Origin: Annona cherimola | Taxonomy: Eukaryota > Streptophyta > Magnoliopsida > Magnoliales > Annonaceae | Direction of reading: 5' to 3' | DNA length: 64,000 nt | Assembly (NCBI GenBank): GCA_030490835.1 | Contig: CM059971.1 | Span: 104,784,095 to 104,848,094 of the forward strand | In this document: piece after piece, positions 22,843 through 36,200 of the stretch | Position numbering within the stretch: position 1 is the stretch's first letter | Layout: every line of letters starts with the position of its first letter | Made by a program: the position numbers and the translations under genes | The notes under the pieces: model-generated | What the model saw: the letters and a program-made list of their open reading frames with translations, nothing else | Databases searched by the model: none | What the model was told of the DNA's origin: nothing

Positions 22843-24219
22843 TATAAACTTATAAAATGGAAAAACGGCCTTTTTTCATTTTATACCTTAAAAAAAAATT
22901 AAAAATCCAAAAAAGTGTAAAATTACATATATAAACGGTTTATGCATGAAAAAAACTCATACAAATTTTTAAAATAGCTCCCACAAGCGGGAGCAATGAA
23001 TCGGAGCTGATGTTCTTTTAACAACATAAGACTTTTTTAGATTCATAAATAATTAAATACCCATTTAACATTTCAGGTTAAATAAATCATATTATATATG
23101 TCGCTTATACTCTAAAAACATGCAAGCCATTAAAATTCATATATTAACGGTTTTTTTCACATAACACCATTTGATCTATATGATTTTATTATGAATGGCC
23201 TTAATTCTATTATAAATATAACGTATAGCGAGATTAAAAACAACCAGAATATCAATTCTGTCCCAGCGAATCCCCCGGGGAGAACACGTCTGGATCATCA
23301 ATGATCACTGAAAGTGAATCTCCTACCAATACCCACAAACTGTACAACTGTACGCAAAATATGATATATCCTAACATTCAACAACAACATTCTTCCCTAT
23401 CAAAAATATAAAAAAAAAAACCAATAACAACAACATTCTTCCAGCGTAGTAGTGACCAGCGAGTGACGATTCCAAGGGCCTATTATTATTATTATTATTT
23501 TTTTTTTGACACATCCATGGACCTACTTTTAATGAGGACCAGAGAGCATGCATAGAAATCAGTAAAAACTGCCATGAATAAGTCAGCATAACCAAAACAT
23601 TCACAAATAACTTTGATTAAGCATTTGATACAGTTGAACTACAATTGCTCCTCTGAGACTAGGCACAAAATCAATGGGACTGGCACCAAAAAAAAAAAAA
23701 AAAAAAGAAAGAAAGAAAAAAGAGGGAACAGAAACCAGGAGACAATTTCGCTGACTCAATTGCAAGGTATTTCGGCAAAAAAAAAAATCAAAACTTCAAT
23801 AATGGAAGTGAACAAACCACACAATCAAAGGTGGTTCATCCATTAACAGGTATGGAGACTAAACCTGATGCAATACATAGGTTGGAAGACTCTGCTTAAG
23901 GTTCTTTAATCCACCAACTGCAAAGGACATCAACATGGCTACTTCCCACCCAACAAGGGAGCAAATTCTATTTACCTGCAGCCATAAAAATAAGCTAAAA
24001 AATTTATATGCTTGTTGCGTACATTAACAGATGTAGACTCTTGCAACAAACTGATGCTAGAAAAATTTCATTTGACCAATTAGAAGTATTGAAGTAACAT
24101 TACCTCAACTCAATTGTACAAAGCATATGTGGACATCAGTAATTTCCTTGTGCTCTCATAAAACTTCCTTGGGTTCGGTAATTCCTAATACAGCTACATT
24201 TACTTTACACTGCTATCCC
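22843..24219. other. 3' flank and 3' UTR of VPS54, possibly with a UTR intron
   Basis: No independent gene is recognised. On the minus strand a donor-like gag/gtaatg at 24104/24103 and a strong acceptor (pyrimidine tract then ctgcag) at 23976 suggest a 3' UTR intron. The segment after that acceptor stays open for 37 codons, but I recognise no family in it. A (TTA)n microsatellite lies at about 23479-23500 and an A-rich tract at about 23690-23720. Confidence 0.35.
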
Positions 24220-27200
24220 TCAATTAATTTCAGCACCAAACCTTTGCACCATGAATTCATCTAATAGGCCTGTGTTCGGGACAGCATCTTTAACCGTATT
24301 ATCAGAAGGTAATGAGCGGATACATCCAAGAATGTGTTGAACATCCCGATACAGTCTGGCACAAAAAAGCAACCAAACAACTTAGTTAAGAGAGAACTGG
24401 ACGACTTGTGGACCAGAAAGAAAAAAATATCAGTTCATGCTAGCAGAGATTGAAGAAGACATTACCTATTCTTTGCTTGGGGAGTGTTTATTTCTAAATT
24501 TGAAAAAGCTTCTGAAATTTGAGAATGGAGTAGTTGAACCACTTGCCTGTGCACAGAAATTGTGTGTTAGCCCTGCAGTATAGTGATGTCCATCACTTAG
24601 AAGCACAGAGACTAGAGTGAATCCAACAGTGTCAAGCTCTGGAGGGACTAGGACACTACTGGATGAGGAAAGCGTAAAAAGAAGCATAACATGCAGATGA
24701 AACAAGTGAAAATAGCTATGGATAGCTATAATAATGAGGCCACAGCATGTTCACCACCAACTAACAAGTGAATACATGAGCAAATAAATTCTTTTTTTCA
24801 AAAAAAAAAAAAAAACTGTCGTGCATAATTTGTGTAGCCAATCTAGATAGATATGATAAGGTTTCATATGTTTGGCTAACTGCTCACTTGCATACACAGC
24901 GGGAATGCAATGTGCTGAAGTTTCTAGAAAATATTCAGGCAAGTCAGTCCAATTAGTTGCAGTAAAAGCTTAGGATGATGATAATTTTGCAGGTTGACAT
25001 GATGGATTGTCCAACCTACCAACTACTAGCAAAGGCAATTTGGATGGGAGGTTCAGGATCAGCATGTAGCGCATGTAGTGCATGTCACATATCACATGAC
25101 TCGAACAAATGGTGGACCTGTACTGGAACTGTAATGTGCCAATGACAGGCAACCATCAAATGTGCTGACTGCAATTTTTTAAAAGGTTTATAAGCAATTC
25201 ACTTTTGAGTAATGATTCAATAGTCTCCATGCAGCCTTTTTTTTCATTAATTTTTTTTCAAATATAAACCATTTATTTTGTTCATCATGCTACCAAAAAA
25301 AAATTTCGTATGAAATTTACATATTGTAAAAAATATAAAAAATTTAAATGCATGTGATTTTTGGAATCATAAATAAATGCATATGGATAAACATGATAAA
25401 TAGTTTGTATTTGGAAAAACCATTTTAAAATAAAAAAAAGGGGCTGCATGAAGTCTCGATGTAGACTGCTGTATTGAATCATTACTCATTCATTTTATCT
25501 TCTTCTTTTTTAAAAAAAAAAAAAAAATCATATTGTGTGAGCATTGACATCTGTAACTTAACAGTGTTTATAACCTAGTACAGCCATAGACTAGAACAAT
25601 CCAACAAACTGATGTTGACCATATTGGCTTGCGATGTATGTTGGACTGGCTCGGAATGAATTGATCAGATTATTTGAGGCATTAAGGAATCACTTCCTTA
25701 CCTCTTTCAAACACAGATTTGAGCACCAGACAAATTATTAGCAAATTGGTAATGGGTTACTAAAAGATAAGCACTTTTTGTTGCACTAACTTTGTCTGAA
25801 GAAGCTCTTCCATTCAGATTAAAGCATATTGCAAAGGAAGTTGCTCTGGGTCGGAGTTTACTGTCTACGTGATGGCAAATGAATTAGAACTGGTGAAATG
25901 TCTGGATCAAAATATGGATTTTACCGTCTGAGTGGCGGCAAATGCATTAGAACTGGTGAAACATCTGGATCAAAATATTGGACTAAGGGCCAAAATACAG
26001 ATGGCAGATAATAATGTATATTTCTCTGAAAGCATTATATCATATTTCCCAGCTTCTGCGAGTGGGTAGGGTGGATCTTGGCTTACTGGCCACCTTCTAC
26101 AGGACAAAAGCAGCACTGCTGAAGCTATGTGTGACCATACAAATAATAAATGTAAAACATCCAGCCGTCCCTAGAAGTAGGGACAAGTCACAGTATGACA
26201 GCGATGCCAATATGATAAAATTTTTAACAGCCTCCTGTTTCTCATGGCATAAAAACAAATGGTCAAAATGTTGACACGTACCTGAATATTGTCTTAACAT
26301 CTACGTCAAGTAGAGTGCGGGATAAGACACGATGGAGGAACCCAACTTCCTGAAGACAAAGATAGACACCAAATGTTAGATTATCAAACAAAAAGGAAAA
26401 TCCTAGAGACATTACTAAAGTACCACATCAATCATTTCATTTCTGGTTGCCTGAACTGACAGCATAGTATCAAAACACGCCATTTCGATATTCATAATCA
26501 AACACATTGATATTATGTGCTTCAATCATTTTATTTCTAGTTGCCTGAACTGACAGCATAGTATCAAAACATGCCATTTTGATATTCATAATCAAACACA
26601 TTGATATTAGTAAACCAAGTCCAAGCCGAAGAATGATATTTCAGCATTAAGACTGAAACTGCATATCTTCCAAATTACTGTTTGCACCATTGTCATTGCA
26701 TGCCTGACAATTAGTAACTAGTCTGCATGTTCTAAAGGCATAAGACACCATTTCGAACCATATGAAAGCTTTGACCACTGGTGGAAATACTAACCCAAGG
26801 GCTGCGGGGGCACAACACTGAGGGAACTTGTATCAATATTCAAGGGTTCTGATCTTATCAGACAAATTGCATAAAATTGGTATTCATTCAAGAATACTAA
26901 AAGGTTCCAACCCTCTAAATATTGATCAGGAGCCTCTCCCATTTTGAAAGGAGCTCATCTATCACACTCACATGGACATGGAACAACACAGCATAGATGA
27001 AGATGGAGACAACGACGGATAGTGACCAGTACCAAAAAAATAGAAGATGCAGCCATGCGGGTTAAGCCAGCATCCTTTAGTCGTCATGGAGATTTTATTA
27101 CATTTGAACCATCAATTTTTATATGGCTTTATTTTGGCTTCACTTTACATATTGAAAACCGATGAAATCTTTATGAAACTTTATGAAGGATACGTTTACC

Positions 27201-30200
27201 AAGTATGACTCATGTAATCAGTAAAGTTTTGGATCCTCAGTAATTATCAAAAGCCCAACACTTTTGTACCTGTGCAAGCCAGGAGCAGAACCTGAGAACA
27301 ATGTTAGAAAATAATTTTTCATATTACAAATTCCTTTCCCCCACACCTCATTGAAATAGGAATTATATCTAGGCAAAAATTTTGAAGTTGCAAAAATTCG
27401 TTGTCATGAATCAGAATTTTCTTTTTCTTTCTTTTTTTTTTTTCGGATCATGTCACCTACCTTGGATAACTAGGCAACTAACGTTGGTATACTCCAAGGG
27501 CGGGGTAACAAGACCACTGCTTTTACCCAACATTTGAACCCTAAACCTCCCACTCACACCACTCTACACGCACATGTCAGCCAATTGGGGCATTCAAGCA
27601 GTGACTGAATCAGAATTTTCAAGTTGCACCGTATACTGGATAATTGAGAGAGAGATATAAAGGATCGGCCTATCCCAGATAGCACACCTTGGTTAGAGAT
27701 CGAGCAAACTGACTAGGTTGCTGATCATTATCATCTGGTTTATTCCAACCCTCAACAATTTGTGGCAGTCCGCGTAGATGTACCAACAATCTCTCTCTCA
27801 TTATCTGAACCAATTTTGTATGTATCTCATCTCGATGGACCTTGTAATCCTGAAAATACGGAATTAGAAAGTATCAAGCTCTGAAATAATACAAAATACA
27901 AATAATCAATGCGTGACTTTAGAAATGAAGCATCGAATAAATGTAGGGTGCACTTCTACATTTCATATAAGAAACAAAGGTTGATGAGAAAGTATTTAGG
28001 AACTTTTCTTACTGAAAATACAAACAAAACATAAGGATCCATCAATCACTTTCCAAAGGATAGTTTCAAATATGTTAATCTCAATTCTCAACCACTTCAA
28101 CATAATCAGATACTATATCTAAGCAAACATCAGGACAACATGCTCAAGCCAAAAAAAAAAAAAAAATCTTGATATTTTATTTTTTAGAGCATAAAACATG
28201 TCGTAAAGGAGGCCAAAAATGATAAATTTGAGAACAAAGACATTAAAGGGATAGAAATCTATACCTGAGATACTCTATCGATCTCAGATAGCAGCAACAC
28301 CTTGCGAGATTCTGGTATTTTAAGGAATAGAACTCGCTTGATTTCTTCATTCCTCAATTGCAAAGGAAAAATATAACATCAGAATCTGTAACACAGAAAC
28401 CTAAGAAACAAAATACTGGAAATTGCTTTAATACAGCAACTATGATCAATGAATGCACATTGTTAGTACACTGGAGATCATTGAGGTAATGGTTTTAGCC
28501 AAACGCATGAACTAGAAGATAGCTATCAAGATGGATGACAGACTCCTAGAGTTGGGATCAAGGGCAAGTCAAATAGAATTCAGAAATTCACATTTCCTCT
28601 TTTATTTCCAAGTCAAATGTTTTTCTTTTCAAATGGTCAACATTACCCCATGTGTCATCTAAAAACACATTGCATGATGGTACGGCAACATTTAGCATGA
28701 TGTGAAAAATGATATGAAATCTGAGGGGAACATAGGCAGGCATTAAATAAGCCTAACCATTTATACGGGCTTGACGGATTGTGTAATTAGGGAAAGATTC
28801 AAGGAATTATTGGCAAGATGTTACAACATTATTGTGGACCAAAGCACTGAGGTGATCCTGCATGTCAATGGTACCTAGGATCTGCCTTTACAGGCCATGT
28901 TTTAATAAGATTTGCAGTTGACAATCACTTGAGCAATTGATTCGAGGTTCATCTCAAGCGTCCCCCAGTTTTGTTATTACAGTTTGGATTAACGAGTAAA
29001 AGATGTTTCTGAGCTGTGAAGGGACCACTCAAACTTTTCATATGAAAAGCTCAGAAGTCCCTGGTCATCAATGTCTTGACAGCCAACTCCAGGGATGTTA
29101 CCTTCCCCCTTTGAGATTCCTTCACTCATCTACTGATAATAATTCTAATATCAGACTCCAATAACAGTTGGACTGAATTTTATCAATTCCTATTCAAATT
29201 TGGGAAAAGAAAAAAAAATAGAAATATACATATAAGATGTAGGATGACAACAAATGTTAATGATTTGAAGTATTTTTCATAAACCATTGGTCACACAATT
29301 TGACGCATTTTACATAGGCAGCATATAAAACTCATGTGACAACAAACTATATGTCCACAAGACGTCATGTTCAATCACATGCAGGGAATTTCTATAAAAT
29401 GACAAGAAATTTAAATGAAAAAAGTGTGAGGGGATCGTAAAAAAGGGTGATTCAAGGGGGAGAACACTTGCTTACATACCATCTCACAAAGGAACAACTA
29501 GAGTGATGCCATCATAGAACTATTATCTACTTTCTTTATCCACATGGTAGCCATAATTTTTACTGGTTTACATCTTTTTTATGCTACAGCTAAAGGCACA
29601 ACCAAAAAGGTTGTTTGACCTCCTCATTATCGGTTCACTAACAGATTTTTCATTTTTTATATCTTAAGGGTGTGTTTGTTTCAAGATAAAACTTTTCACA
29701 TAAAATTTCTCAATCTAAAACTTTTCGCTCTAAAACTACATTATTGTTTAATTATATTTTCACATCTTCCTATACAAACTACCATACTTTTCAATCATTT
29801 ACACGCAACTACCCATATAACAAACCTATCTATTTTAACTTTATTCTCTTTATTCCTCATCATTACCTCTATCATATCACATCATTTTTTCTCATTTCAA
29901 AAACTTCTACATCAAAAACTTTTCATCCAAAAGTTTTAACACTTCCCAAACATACCCTAAACATAAAAAATACCGTGCAGCCTATGCTACACAATGTAGA
30001 GAAGCAAAACTATACCATGCACTACCTCCTAAATGGCAACAGCACCAATCAGCTTGATATCAACCATACTCAATTATTTTGCAATGCATTCGATCAAACA
30101 TGGTATGTTTGTTTTGAGGAAAAATAGATATAAAAGCCACTTTGTCCTCGTTTCTACAAGATGAACTACAATTATACATCATTATCAAACTTTTTCATAA

Positions 30201-33200
30201 CATTAGCTATTTTTCAAAAAAAAATTGATAAAAAACCTAGTCATTTTGTCTTTATTCACTTCATGACCGGTGTCATTATTATGCTATTAACATCATCATC
30301 TCCTCCTTCACAACCATCCCATTCACTCTTCTTTTACATTTCTTTTGACTCAAACCAAGCCAACCCAAAAAAGCAAATCACATTCCGATAGAGCACAACC
30401 ACTCAATATCACCCTAAAAAAAATCTAAACCTAAATATACTGGAATTACGTAAGACATACCTGTCATGATAGCATAAATGAAACTAATAACTTGACTAGC
30501 CAAAGCCAAGTGCTTTGATGTGATGGACTTCAAACCCGACACCTGCACCACAAACAACATGGAACTGGTCAAATAATGAAAATGCTGGTAATGGAAAATT
30601 GAAACAAAGCAAAGTAAAGAACTTAGATTATGAGATTAATCTGGTGACTTATGGTAGTCACCTAGAAAACTTAATTAGGATGCCAATGAGATTGCATAAA
30701 TTCATGAGATAGACTTCCAATGTAAAAATGTCACTGAAAGATTTCTGGTGCAGTGTTACTACAGATATTTGGAACAATGGAAAATGGATGTTGACAGCAA
30801 AAGACTTTCAGTGGAAGTACTTGACCAATAATCATATACCCATAAAATTTCACACTAACGCCATAAAATAATCTCTCCATCATTCTATCTTATGGAACCA
30901 GAATCTTGACGTAACAGGTTAGAGAGCAGTGGTACAAAACTTTAATCCATTTATACACATCAGAAGCCATCAAGTTGAAAGATTATGGCCACGTGCTGAT
31001 AATGCCTCTCACCAAACAAAGATACAAAATCTGTTAACACTGACTGAACTATTAATGCACTAACATGTCAGCAACTTTGCTTTAGCCAAATGTTCCTGTA
31101 GCAAAAATGTAAACATATCAAATCATAGCCTCTAAAATAACTACATAGGCAATAAAATAATTTGTCATTATACCAGATATCTACCATCCGTGAAGTTCTT
31201 TCAAGAAGTGAACAGTTCAATCATCATCATCGTCATAAGCTATTTCCCACCTTAGTGAGGCAGCTCAATGGATTTTGTTGTGCAATTCTTGACGATCAGA
31301 AACTAAATTTTCAGTATTCTTTAATGTTTTCATAGCTTGTTTAATTACTTTCATCCATATTTTTCTGAGTCTTCCTCTCATTCTCTTACAGCATTCTATT
31401 TGAATAAACTCAACTCTCCTAACCCGAAACATTTGTAGAAGGAACCCAGTTTTCATGAGTACAGCCTAACGCTGTATGGCACATGGCTTTTAGATGAGAC
31501 TAAGTTATCATTTAAGTAGATCACAAATGGTATGTACAAATAAATTATCATTCAAGTCCAGGTGCGAATGAATTATAGTAGCAATGACACTAAAAGTGCA
31601 ACATAGCTATCAATTAAGTATGATAAACGATTCCCATCTGCATGGTACCCGCACCAAAAACAGCATGCCTCTCTGTTGAAAATTTCCAAAATTTCAGTAA
31701 CACAGTGAACGATAACAAGCTATAGTAGCACTGTAGCAATTACACTAAAAGTGCAACATAGCAATCAAGTGCGTATAATAAACATTTCCCACCTGCATGG
31801 CACCTGCACCAAGAACAAGTTGACATGTCCTTGTGTTGAAAAATTTCAAGATCTCAGCAACTCGGTGAACTACTACTGATGATAGTGATGGCAAACATTT
31901 ATTGATGTCAATGTACTCTGACAACATCTTCAGCAATATTAAACCACTGGAAATGAGGAACAGTGAGAAAACATTACTAGTAGAGCAGATTCATTTACAA
32001 AATCTAACAATTTCTATCAAATTTCTTGCAAGAAAATTTAAACAGCACAAGCAAGTACACAGAGGAAGTGCAAATGAAGTCCATTACAAAGCAAATGACC
32101 ATCTATTTTAGTTTTTTGGATACTAATAGGCTATGCCAGTCATTATTCCAACAAATATTTTTTACGGGGAAAAGACACTCTGACCCTGAAATCTTAATAT
32201 GACACCATTGGAAGTCACCAGACAATTTAAATTTAGATGTTATGAATGCTCCAGATATGCAGGTAATGAAAAAATATACAAGATGACAGCAACTTCATTT
32301 TTGTTTTGCTTTGAAAATGTGATTTAGGATTCTGAAGGTCATTATTGAGTTCCTGGTAGAAAATAAATTGAAAATAAAGATGATTCTGTGGTGGAATGTT
32401 GAAAGCCAAAACAATTGGCCCACATTTCAAATTTCAGGCAAATCAACTAAAGTGGCCAAGGAGTGTTCATGCAACCATACCTAGACATTAGTTAATTTTA
32501 GAACATCACTTGATAGCAAAGGCCAAAATCAATAGTCTAAGTCGAATCACAATGTGTGGCCAAGATTGTTCTTTAGATTAACATTAATTCATCTCTTTTT
32601 TTGGCATGATAATCATTAGCACAATTGGATCACAACAGAATAAGATTTGGATTTGAACTAAGTTAGCAGTTGAGAAACAGAAAGCCTCATGCGTACACTA
32701 TGATAAGAGTACCAGTAAAACATAATTGATTGTAGACGAGATAATGACAGGAAATAAATCAGCCATAAAATGAAACTCATCAAAGAATGTGTCCCTAGGC
32801 TTAAGGATAACTAACCAGTTTACCATGTGATAATTGACACCTCTAAACACAAGAGTCTGGGAAGTAGATCTCCTTTGGTCACTTATATTCCCATCATCAT
32901 TTCTGACTGAATCCGAAGCTCTAGGTTGAGCATCAGAATTTTCTCTATCCTCTGATGAAGATGTAACCAGAACCAGGTGATCTCTGGCTACAGTAGAGTC
33001 ATTCATCCCAATGTGTTGTTCAGGAAGTAGCCCACCATCAACTGCAAGTGATCTATCATATCTAGTGACTGTAGCCATATCATGGTTGTCTACACCATTA
33101 TCACGAACAGAAGCTTCGGGAGAAAGAAGAGAGTCAACAATAGCCTGAAATTCATCTGGGACATCTACCTGAACCCATGTTTCCTGATCAAGAACTGCCT

Positions 33201-36200
33201 TAATCTTGGTCATCTGCCAGAAAAAATAAAAACCATTAGCATGACAAACACCATGTCATACCGTACAGAGGTGCAGATTGGCTGCAACATCATCAAACAG
33301 GTGCCTTACACGAGACTCATGTTGAAAATCAACAAATGCTTTGGATTGTGACTGTAGCGTTCCACGTATGCTGTAGCCCAAACGCCCGCCAATCTGTTAT
33401 AAACACATCCTTTAGCATAGTCTAAGGATGATACAAATAAATGGGCCACCCTACACTAAGCAAGCATTACCTTCTCAGTGGCAGTAATAAAATCCTGAGT
33501 GATATTGTAGATGCTTAGAAATTCTTTTAGTCTCAACTTCGGATGAAGCAGAGCACGTACACCAAGGAGCTTGGCCCATCTTCCATGAGCTGTATCACAA
33601 GCTGCAAAAACTGCTTCTGTATTCTCCCGCAATACATCAGCACTGTCGATAACTATTTTAGTCAGAGAATAGCAATGCATTCTGTATAATTGCAGTTCAT
33701 GGGACAAAACATAAACTAGATCACAATCAGTATTTGATCAGTATCAATAATTATCATGAAGGATGGGCACCACCTTCAATTCTACCTAGGATCTACAAAT
33801 GCAGTTTAAATGGTTACATTAAAACGTATGGATACTCTAAAATATAGATTACCGGAAATTTTTGGATATATTTGCAGGACTAGAAGCCTCATTTGTCTTT
33901 CCCTGGAGTGAAAGAACCTTGTCGGTACTTTTTTGGTGTGAGTATGGCTTCTGTATACCAAACTGTCCATCATTCTCTTGGGCAGACTCTGCAGCAGCCG
34001 CTGTAGCAGCACCCAAGGCAACTGCAGCAGCTACAGAGTCAGCAGCATAACAACCATCAAGATTTCCCATGATCCACTCAATCACTTTTTTAACTTCAGC
34101 AGCCCGAACTAAATGTGCCTGTAGTTAGTAAAAGAGTATCAATATATAAATGATGCAAAACATGATTTGTGCATTTGGAAGCAATCTGGCAGCATGGAAC
34201 TCTATTCATAATATTAATAGGTAAGATAAAGAATACACTGTCCAATTAGAAAATGGTATAGACAGCATGCAGAAAAAGCCACCGCCGATTATTGTCTTCA
34301 ATACAATATAGTAGTCAACATGCCATAAGAGGTGATCAAAGCACCTTCACAGAATTAAACTTTTTCCTAGGTTATATTTGTATATTTGATCAGATTGATT
34401 GCGAAGATAAAATCCTACCAAGCATAACAAGGCCAACAACAAAAGTAAAACTCCTCAGTACTAACTAAATTCAGGAATGATGGGCATCAGCCATTAAAAA
34501 TCATGATTTTAAGCATAGACTGCCAAAATATCAAAATAATAAATAAATAAAGAGGTAACTTCAATGACAGGCAAATCACTGGCCAGTTATATGAGGCACT
34601 CGGCTACTATGCTCAAGGAAACAGAGATGTACTTTCTCATTGCTAAATACCAACATCAGATAAAAGCTGCATCAAGTTGCAGCGCATATCAAACTTAGGG
34701 AACATGTTTTCCTCATAAATTCCAACAATTTTAAGTCCTTAAGGACCATATATCTGAGCATCATAAAGTAATGGCTGTAAACAATGATGGATTATGAATA
34801 TCTTTAAAACTGCGAAGACCTGCATCCTCAAAGATATAAGATAATAGTTCAAATTGCACATCATCAAATAAAGACATCAAACCCTTGAAGACACATAAAG
34901 ATAAGTAAGCAAAGAAAAACATGGGAATAGGTCTTAAGTGCAGAAATGTCTGCAGAAGTTCCCCCTAAAAAAAGCTGTAAATAACCATAGGATTGATCAC
35001 GTGCACCTAATCCCAAGCTAACCATTGGTATTTCATTGAAATGATCACCAAACCACATATCTAATATATTCATCAATTTTTTTTTTGAGTAGTAGGATTG
35101 TTCATATCTTGCTCTGCAAGCTTGTGTGGGTTTTTGGTTACTCATGTTAGGCTCTGTTTTACCATAAAAAAAATGTTGGGCTCTACTTGCGTAGTGGTAA
35201 AAGATTTGGATATGTTTAAGGAATGTACAGTGACATCAGATGGATAGGAGATGATGTTAGCTACCAAGTAAATAAAAGTGATAGATATAGATAACCAGGA
35301 AAAAGCAGGATTGTTGGTAGCAAATAAATGAAGGGAAGGGAAAGATTCACACCTTGTTGGCTGTTAAATGATCTTTCCCTGGGAATCCAGGCACAATTTC
35401 ATGACTATAGAAGAACTACCTTAAATAATAATAATAATAATAATAACAATAACCACTTTAATCAAACATAGCAGCTTTTACCCATTACAATTAGGAGAAC
35501 TACAGCACAGTCACGGATACATTTCACCTCTTAGCAATGAATATTAGCACATGGTGATACAAGAAGAGAAAAACTAAACTACAGTAGTGCATCATTCCAA
35601 CAGACAACTCAGGGAAATTACTAGGAGATGCCATATTTAGCTCGCCAAACATTTTGATATGCAAATCATTACTTAAGGGGCTATTTGGAGAGGATGCAAA
35701 CCCGATCTTTCACATCATGAACTATATCATTTCCACATCTCGCCTTTTCCCATAGCCATTATGCTTCAATACAAGGGACCCAAAAAAAAAAAAAAAAGAA
35801 CACCTTGTAGATGGAAGGGGGAAAAATGACACTAGTTCAACCAGAAGGCCTTAAATGAACTCATTTTAGAATTGTTTTCATCATCTGAAAGCCTAAAGGG
35901 AACATGATTCATCTTGCTAATGACAGGTCAAGGTCAACTACTAATTTAAACCATATACGTATGAGAAAACCAAAGAAAGATATGGCCAGGCATTACCTTA
36001 CCTGGACAACTTGAAAAATAGCAGAAAGAAGATGAACAAAGCTTTCAGATGACAGATTCCGTAACTTGCTTGCAAGTGATAATCCTATGCCATGGAAAAA
36101 GCACCAAGGTTGAACAGAAAACGTAAAAATCATAAATAATTTGTCAATAATGCTTCATATCATTAGGTGCCTGAACATGAAGATTGGAACTTAATATCAA

